Source of the DNA: JAXHTH01 sp034211115
GTDB taxonomy: Bacteria > Planctomycetota > Phycisphaerae > Phycisphaerales > SM1A02
DNA: 8,368 nucleotides
Assembly: GCA_034211115.1 (NCBI GenBank)
Contig: JAXHTH010000262.1
Span: 1 to 8,368 of the forward strand
Direction: 5' to 3'
Part shown: positions 5,773 through 8,368 of the stretch, piece after piece
Position numbering within the stretch: the first letter of the stretch is position 1
Layout of the letters: the number at the start of each line of letters is the position of its first letter
The notes under the pieces: generated by a model
Seen by the model: only the letters and a program-made list of their open reading frames with translations
Told to the model about the DNA's origin: nothing
Databases searched by the model: none
Translations under genes and position numbers: made by a program

Positions 5773-6543
5773 ATGGATCTCTTCGAGGCCGGTTCATCGA
5801 CGCCGGGTCTGTCGGCGACGTTCGCCCCGCTGCCGACCGCGCCGCGACGGGCCTTCGATCGCCTGCGCGAGATGGGGTTCGGCCACGTGCAGCTCAGCGC
5901 GGCGCAGCCGGGCCTGAGGCCGCGCGAGCTGGATCGCTCGGCGCGGCGGGACCTGCTGGCGACGCTGCGCCGCCGCGAGCTGGCCGTTTCGGGCCTCGAT
6001 GTCTGGATCGGGCCGGGCGAGTTCCTCGATCCGGCAAAAATGGATCGCGCGGTGGGGGCGATGATCGAGGCGATCGAGCTGGCCGCCGACCTCGGGCGGT
6101 GCCCCGTCTCTCTGACACTGCCCGGGCGCGGGGGGGATTCAGAGGAGGACGCCCCGGACGCGGGGGCGGTGATGGCGGCGATGATCGAGGCGGCCCAGGT
6201 CCGCGACGTCCCGCTCGCTGATCACGCGATCCCCGTCGTCGACCGCGAGTATATCGGGGTCGGGATCGATCCGGCCGCATGGCTGGCGCGGGACGAGGAT
6301 CCGGCGACGGCGGTGTCGCGCCACGCCGATCGCCTCGTCTCGCTGCGGCTGTGCGACCTGCTCACATCCGGCCTGCGGGGGCCGATCGGCGATGCGCAGG
6401 AAGGTCGGCTGGACGTGCTGGCCTACAGGGTCGCGGCGGGGCTCGCCGCCGCCGGCCGGCCGATCGTCGTCGACGCACGGCAATGGAGCGATCCCTGGGC
6501 GGGGCTGAAACAGACGCTCGACGCCTGGTGGAGCGCGGGCTGA
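5773..6543 (+). CDS. Sugar phosphate isomerase/epimerase-like TIM barrel, altered metal site
   Basis: The 256-residue protein resembles xylose isomerase-like TIM-barrel proteins, cytoplasmic enzymes that usually isomerise or epimerise sugars with a divalent metal. Barrel-type segments include FDRLREMGFGHVQLS (28-42), AIELAADLGRCPVSLTLPG (100-118), GVGIDPAAW (162-170), ADRLVSLRLCDL (185-196) and RPIVVDARQW (229-238). Two ligand motifs look changed: the usual H-x-K-D appears as RLCD (Arg192, Asp195), and the final Glu is replaced by Asp234. The motif around 150 reads LADHA where families often have a Glu. Asp166 is kept. It may have a different activity or have lost catalysis. It is slightly shorter than typical members. 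It is transcribed divergently from the nth operon and precedes acpS by 58 bp. Family assignment is moderately sure; substrate unknown. Confidence 0.75.
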   Translation: MDLFEAGSSTPGLSATFAPLPTAPRRAFDRLREMGFGHVQLSAAQPGLRPRELDRSARRDLLATLRRRELAVSGLDVWIGPGEFLDPAKMDRAVGAMIEAIELAADLGRCPVSLTLPGRGGDSEEDAPDAGAVMAAMIEAAQVRDVPLADHAIPVVDREYIGVGIDPAAWLARDEDPATAVSRHADRLVSLRLCDLLTSGLRGPIGDAQEGRLDVLAYRVAAGLAAAGRPIVVDARQWSDPWAGLKQTLDAWWSAG

Positions 6544-6584
6544 ACGGCTCCCCTCAGGCGGCCCCGCTCCCGCCTCGGCGGCGC

Positions 6585-6601
6585 GGAGGTAGGATGCACG
6601 C
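6585..6601 (+). promoter_or_regulatory. acpS start region: TAGGAT box and GGAGG
   Basis: TAGGAT (6590-6595) ends 6 nt before the GTG start, fitting a leaderless promoter. GGAGG (6585-6589) lies 12 nt before the same GTG, which is rather far for a ribosome binding site but could serve if the gene is read from the upstream isomerase transcript. Both modes may operate. Confidence 0.4.
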
Positions 6602-7009
6602 GTGGACGTGATCGGACACGGCATCGACCTGGTGGAGATCGCGCGGATCGAGGGCATGCTTGCCGAGCACGGCGCGCGGTTCCGGCAGCGCTGTTTCACC
6701 GACGCCGAGCAGGCGTACGCGGAGGCCGCGGGCGGCCGGCGGGCGGAGCGCTACGCGGCTCGCTTCGCCGCCAAGGAGGCGGTGCTCAAGGCCCTCGGCA
6801 CCGGCTGGCGCGATGGCATCGCCTGGACGGACATCGAGATCGTCAGCGAACCGTCCGGCCGGCCCGGCGTGACGCTGGGCGGGCGCTGCGCCGAGATTGC
6901 CTCGGAGCTCGGGATTCGACGCTGGCGGATCAGCCTCACGCACGCCGGGGGCTTCGCGTCCGCCTCGGCACTCGCGTGCGGCGGGAGCGGGGCATCGGGC
7001 GATGGATGA
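6602..7009 (+). CDS. acpS: Holo-[acyl-carrier-protein] synthase
   Basis: AcpS transfers the 4'-phosphopantetheine group from coenzyme A to a serine of apo-ACP, making active carrier protein for fatty acid synthesis in the cytoplasm. The 135-residue protein shows the family signature: GHGIDLVEIARIE (5-17) with metal-binding Asp9, RFAAKEAVLKALGTG (54-68) with Lys58 and Glu59, and ISLTHAGGFASA (110-121) with His114. The length is near normal, with a short glycine/serine-rich tail. The start is GTG; the next ATG upstream (6594) is in another frame. No other fatty acid genes are adjacent; the upstream neighbour is the isomerase-like gene and the downstream one a membrane protein. Assignment is firm on motif order and size. 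Confidence 0.95.
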   Translation: MDVIGHGIDLVEIARIEGMLAEHGARFRQRCFTDAEQAYAEAAGGRRAERYAARFAAKEAVLKALGTGWRDGIAWTDIEIVSEPSGRPGVTLGGRCAEIASELGIRRWRISLTHAGGFASASALACGGSGASGDG

Positions 7010-7025
7010 TGCGGCGTCGATGCAC

Positions 7026-7031
7026 TAGCAT
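7026..7031 (+). promoter_or_regulatory. Weak candidate -10 for the SPOR-like gene
   Basis: TAGCAT ends 11 nt before the ATG at 7043, which would leave a leader of about 5 nt. No -35 is visible. The gene may instead be read from acpS, whose stop codon is 33 bp upstream. Confidence 0.22.
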
Positions 7032-7042
7032 CACGAGACGCC

Positions 7043-7813
7043 ATGGCGAAACGATCGGGCCGAACGCCGCTGTATGAGCTGATCAAGCGCCGAGGCGATC
7101 CTGCCGAGCGGCGGGCGGAACCGCCGCGGCCGGGAGAAGCGCCGCCGGACGAGGAGAACCGACGATGGCTCGCCCCGGGCCGGACGATCCGCGTGCCCAT
7201 CGGGTACCTGCTGCTCGCCCTCGCGGGCGTGCTCCTGCTGCTGGCGATCGTGTACATGCTCGGATACTGGCGCGGCGGGCAGGACACCCGGGCCGAGTAC
7301 GACGCCCGCTATCTCGAATCCCGGGCGGGCGGAGATGCCGCGCGGAGGGCCCGGGATCCGCTCACCGAGCCGGGCGCCGAGGAAACGGGGGCGGACGCGG
7401 CACGCCCGGCATCGCCTTCCGCGGCGCCGGAGGACGGCGGCGCCCCCGCGGACGATTCGCGCGCCGACGAGACCGGCCTCACCCGCCCGCGATCGGCGTG
7501 GGGGCCCGTCGAGTCCGATCCCCGGCGGGCGGGGCGCTGGTATCTGGTGCTCGCCGAAACCCAGCCGGAGGGGGCGCGGCGGCTGGCGGCGTATTGCCGG
7601 GAGGCGGGACTTGAAGCCTACGTGGTGGTCAGCCATAATAACCCCGCTCGACGGTGCGTGATCGTGCTGCCCGGCCTCGCCTCCGACGCCATGTCCGATC
7701 CGCGGGAACGTCCCCTGCGGGAGCAGGTGTACCGGGTGGGCGATGCCTGGCAGGCGACGCATCGCGGCGAGCGCAACCTGAGAGACGCGTACCTGCATCT
7801 GTACGAGGGCTGA
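7043..7813 (+). CDS. Single-pass membrane protein with SPOR-like C-terminal part
   Basis: The 256-residue protein has four parts. A basic cytoplasmic N-terminus (1-50) begins MAKRSGRTPLYELIKRRG. One membrane helix follows (about 52-75, IGYLLLALAGVLLLLAIVYM). Residues 80-160 form an Ala/Pro/Asp/Glu-rich linker that should be disordered. A compact C-terminal region (165-256) contains RWYLVLAET, GARRLAAYCREAGLEAYVVV and RCVIVLPG. The order strand, helix of the AAYCREAGL type, strand, then an Arg-rich strand recalls SPOR domains, which bind denuded peptidoglycan, but the match is by pattern only. The helix orientation suggests the linker and C-terminal part lie outside the cytoplasm. Only a weak GAG is seen before the ATG. 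It is 31 bp upstream of the small basic protein gene. Confidence 0.77.
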   Translation: MAKRSGRTPLYELIKRRGDPAERRAEPPRPGEAPPDEENRRWLAPGRTIRVPIGYLLLALAGVLLLLAIVYMLGYWRGGQDTRAEYDARYLESRAGGDAARRARDPLTEPGAEETGADAARPASPSAAPEDGGAPADDSRADETGLTRPRSAWGPVESDPRRAGRWYLVLAETQPEGARRLAAYCREAGLEAYVVVSHNNPARRCVIVLPGLASDAMSDPRERPLREQVYRVGDAWQATHRGERNLRDAYLHLYEG

Positions 7814-7844
7814 TCGAATCGGCCCGGAAGGAAGTGACTGTCCG

Positions 7845-8078
7845 ATGAGCCTCGATCGCAGCCTGAAGACGAAGCCCGCGGCCCTGAACCAGCACCGCAA
7901 CGTGCTCACCCGCGCCGAGCGTATCGTGCGCCTTGCCGAGCAGGGCGATTTCAACCCGGAAGAGGACTCCCCCATCGGGCTGGTGAAGGTCGCCAATCGG
8001 CAGGTGGTAACGGGCAAGAAGAAGAAGAAGAAGGAAGAGGAGACGACCGAGGCGACGGGCGAAGCGAAGGCCGAGTAA
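7845..8078 (+). CDS. PVC-type small basic protein
   Basis: This 77-residue protein starts MSLDRSLKTKPAALNQHRNV, followed by LTRAERIVRLAEQGDF (21-36) and SPIGLVKVANRQV (42-54). This matches the pattern I know from the small basic protein family of Planctomycetes, Verrucomicrobia and Chlamydiae (TIGR04137-like), whose function is not established; a ribosome or RNA association has been suggested by its basic nature. The tail has six lysines (58-63) and then an acidic, Thr/Ala-rich end. The lysines are encoded by an (AAG)6 run at 8016-8033. AAGGAAG about 10 nt before the ATG is a good ribosome binding site, the clearest in the window, consistent with high expression. A strong terminator follows 27 bp after the stop codon. 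Confidence 0.87.
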   Translation: MSLDRSLKTKPAALNQHRNVLTRAERIVRLAEQGDFNPEEDSPIGLVKVANRQVVTGKKKKKKEEETTEATGEAKAE

Positions 8079-8105
8079 TCGTCTTCTCATCGATGACTGC
8101 CCGCG

Positions 8106-8137
8106 CAGGCCGATCGCCGATCGGCCTGTTTGTTTTT
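8106..8137 (+). terminator. Rho-independent terminator
   Basis: A perfect 10-bp stem, CAGGCCGATC with GATCGGCCTG, closes a 3-nt GCC loop and is followed by TTTGTTTTT. It lies 27 bp past the small basic protein stop codon and ends the transcript that includes that gene. The stem is built from two CGATCG motifs. This is the only classical intrinsic terminator I see in the window. Confidence 0.92.
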
Positions 8138-8164
8138 CGCCGCCACGTTTCCCGGCGGGGCGGG

Positions 8165-8170
8165 TACACT
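8165..8170 (+). promoter_or_regulatory. Candidate -10 for the aminotransferase gene
   Basis: TACACT lies between the terminator and the aminotransferase start and would give a leader of roughly 43 nt that includes a GAGGGG ribosome binding site. A -35 box is not evident. The gene needs its own promoter because the strong terminator at 8106-8137 separates it from upstream genes. Confidence 0.35.
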
Positions 8171-8219
8171 GGCGGCACACGACCACTCGCCGCAGTTTCC
8201 GCCAGCTTGAGGGGATTCG

Positions 8220-8368
8220 ATGATGTCCACCGGCACGTTCGAGACCGGCCGGGCCGGCCAGGCCGGCGCCTTCGAGTTCGACGCGATGATCGCCGATCGC
8301 GCCCGGGCGATCGATGTCTCCGGCATTCGCCGGGTCTTCGAGCTGGGCGCGAAGCTGAAGGACCCGAT
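8220..8368 (+). CDS. Class I/II aminotransferase, N-terminal fragment
   Basis: Only the first 49 codons are in the window. After a variable stretch of about 20 residues, the sequence MIADRARAIDVSGIRRVFEL (23-42) and then GAKLKDP matches the start of pyridoxal-phosphate-dependent class I/II aminotransferases, in which this helix precedes the INLSIGQPDF-type segment. The lysine that binds the cofactor would lie outside. The start is the first of two adjacent ATG codons, with GAGGGG about 6 nt upstream. The amino acid substrate cannot be told from this fragment. The assignment rests on a short but characteristic segment. Confidence 0.8.
   Translation, partial: MMSTGTFETGRAGQAGAFEFDAMIADRARAIDVSGIRRVFELGAKLKDP

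Noticed and set aside
6561..6993. A 14-bp inverted repeat flanking acpS (6561-6574 and 6980-6993), as mobile-element ends
   Set aside because: A match of this length between GC-only words is expected about once by chance in a window this size and composition; no transposase or target duplication is present, and one copy lies inside the acpS coding sequence.
7031..8017. A 328-codon minus-strand frame opposite the SPOR-like and small basic protein genes
   Set aside because: It runs through two supported plus-strand genes and has no ribosome binding site or domain features.
1..8368. A new defence or mobile system made of adjacent genes
   Set aside because: The recognisable genes are housekeeping or envelope genes on both strands without toxin, nuclease-helicase, integrase or reverse-transcriptase features; the EEP-fold protein is membrane-anchored and lacks defence-type partners.

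Overview
The window looks like ordinary chromosome from a GC-rich bacterium (roughly 70% G+C by eye), most likely a planctomycete close to the Phycisphaerae. The best marker is the 77-residue small basic protein at 7845-8078, which resembles a family typical of the Planctomycetes-Verrucomicrobia-Chlamydiae (PVC) group. Short, compact, often divergent genes with little spacer fit this. I see no tRNA or rRNA genes, phage or transposase genes, CRISPR array or defence system.

Left part (1-1514, minus strand): a TPR protein, a repeat-rich spacer, recX, and the start of a small lipoprotein that runs off the left edge. At about 1550 the strand switches through a very short divergent promoter region. 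A predicted exported beta-propeller-like protein (1561-3051) and a membrane-anchored endonuclease/exonuclease/phosphatase-fold protein (3086-4135) then run to the right.

Middle (4136-5772): a 219-bp spacer between convergent genes carries two different short tandem repeats. Next come nth (endonuclease III) and an upstream membrane protein on the minus strand, joined by an ATGA overlap. A second divergent promoter region lies at 5671-5772.

Right part (5773-8368, plus strand): a sugar phosphate isomerase/epimerase-like TIM barrel with altered metal-site motifs, acpS, a single-pass membrane protein with a SPOR-like C-terminal part, the small basic protein followed by a strong intrinsic terminator, and the N-terminus of a class I aminotransferase.

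The genes do not form one pathway: two concern DNA maintenance (recX, nth), one lipid synthesis (acpS), and several the cell envelope. The most notable signals are non-coding. Four genes have a TAnnnT -10-like hexamer ending 6 or 7 nt before the start codon, which suggests leaderless mRNAs. One site is a symmetric -10 that could fire both ways. Three intergenic tandem-repeat clusters and a strong excess of CGATCG are also present. I did not find convincing evidence of a new multi-gene system.
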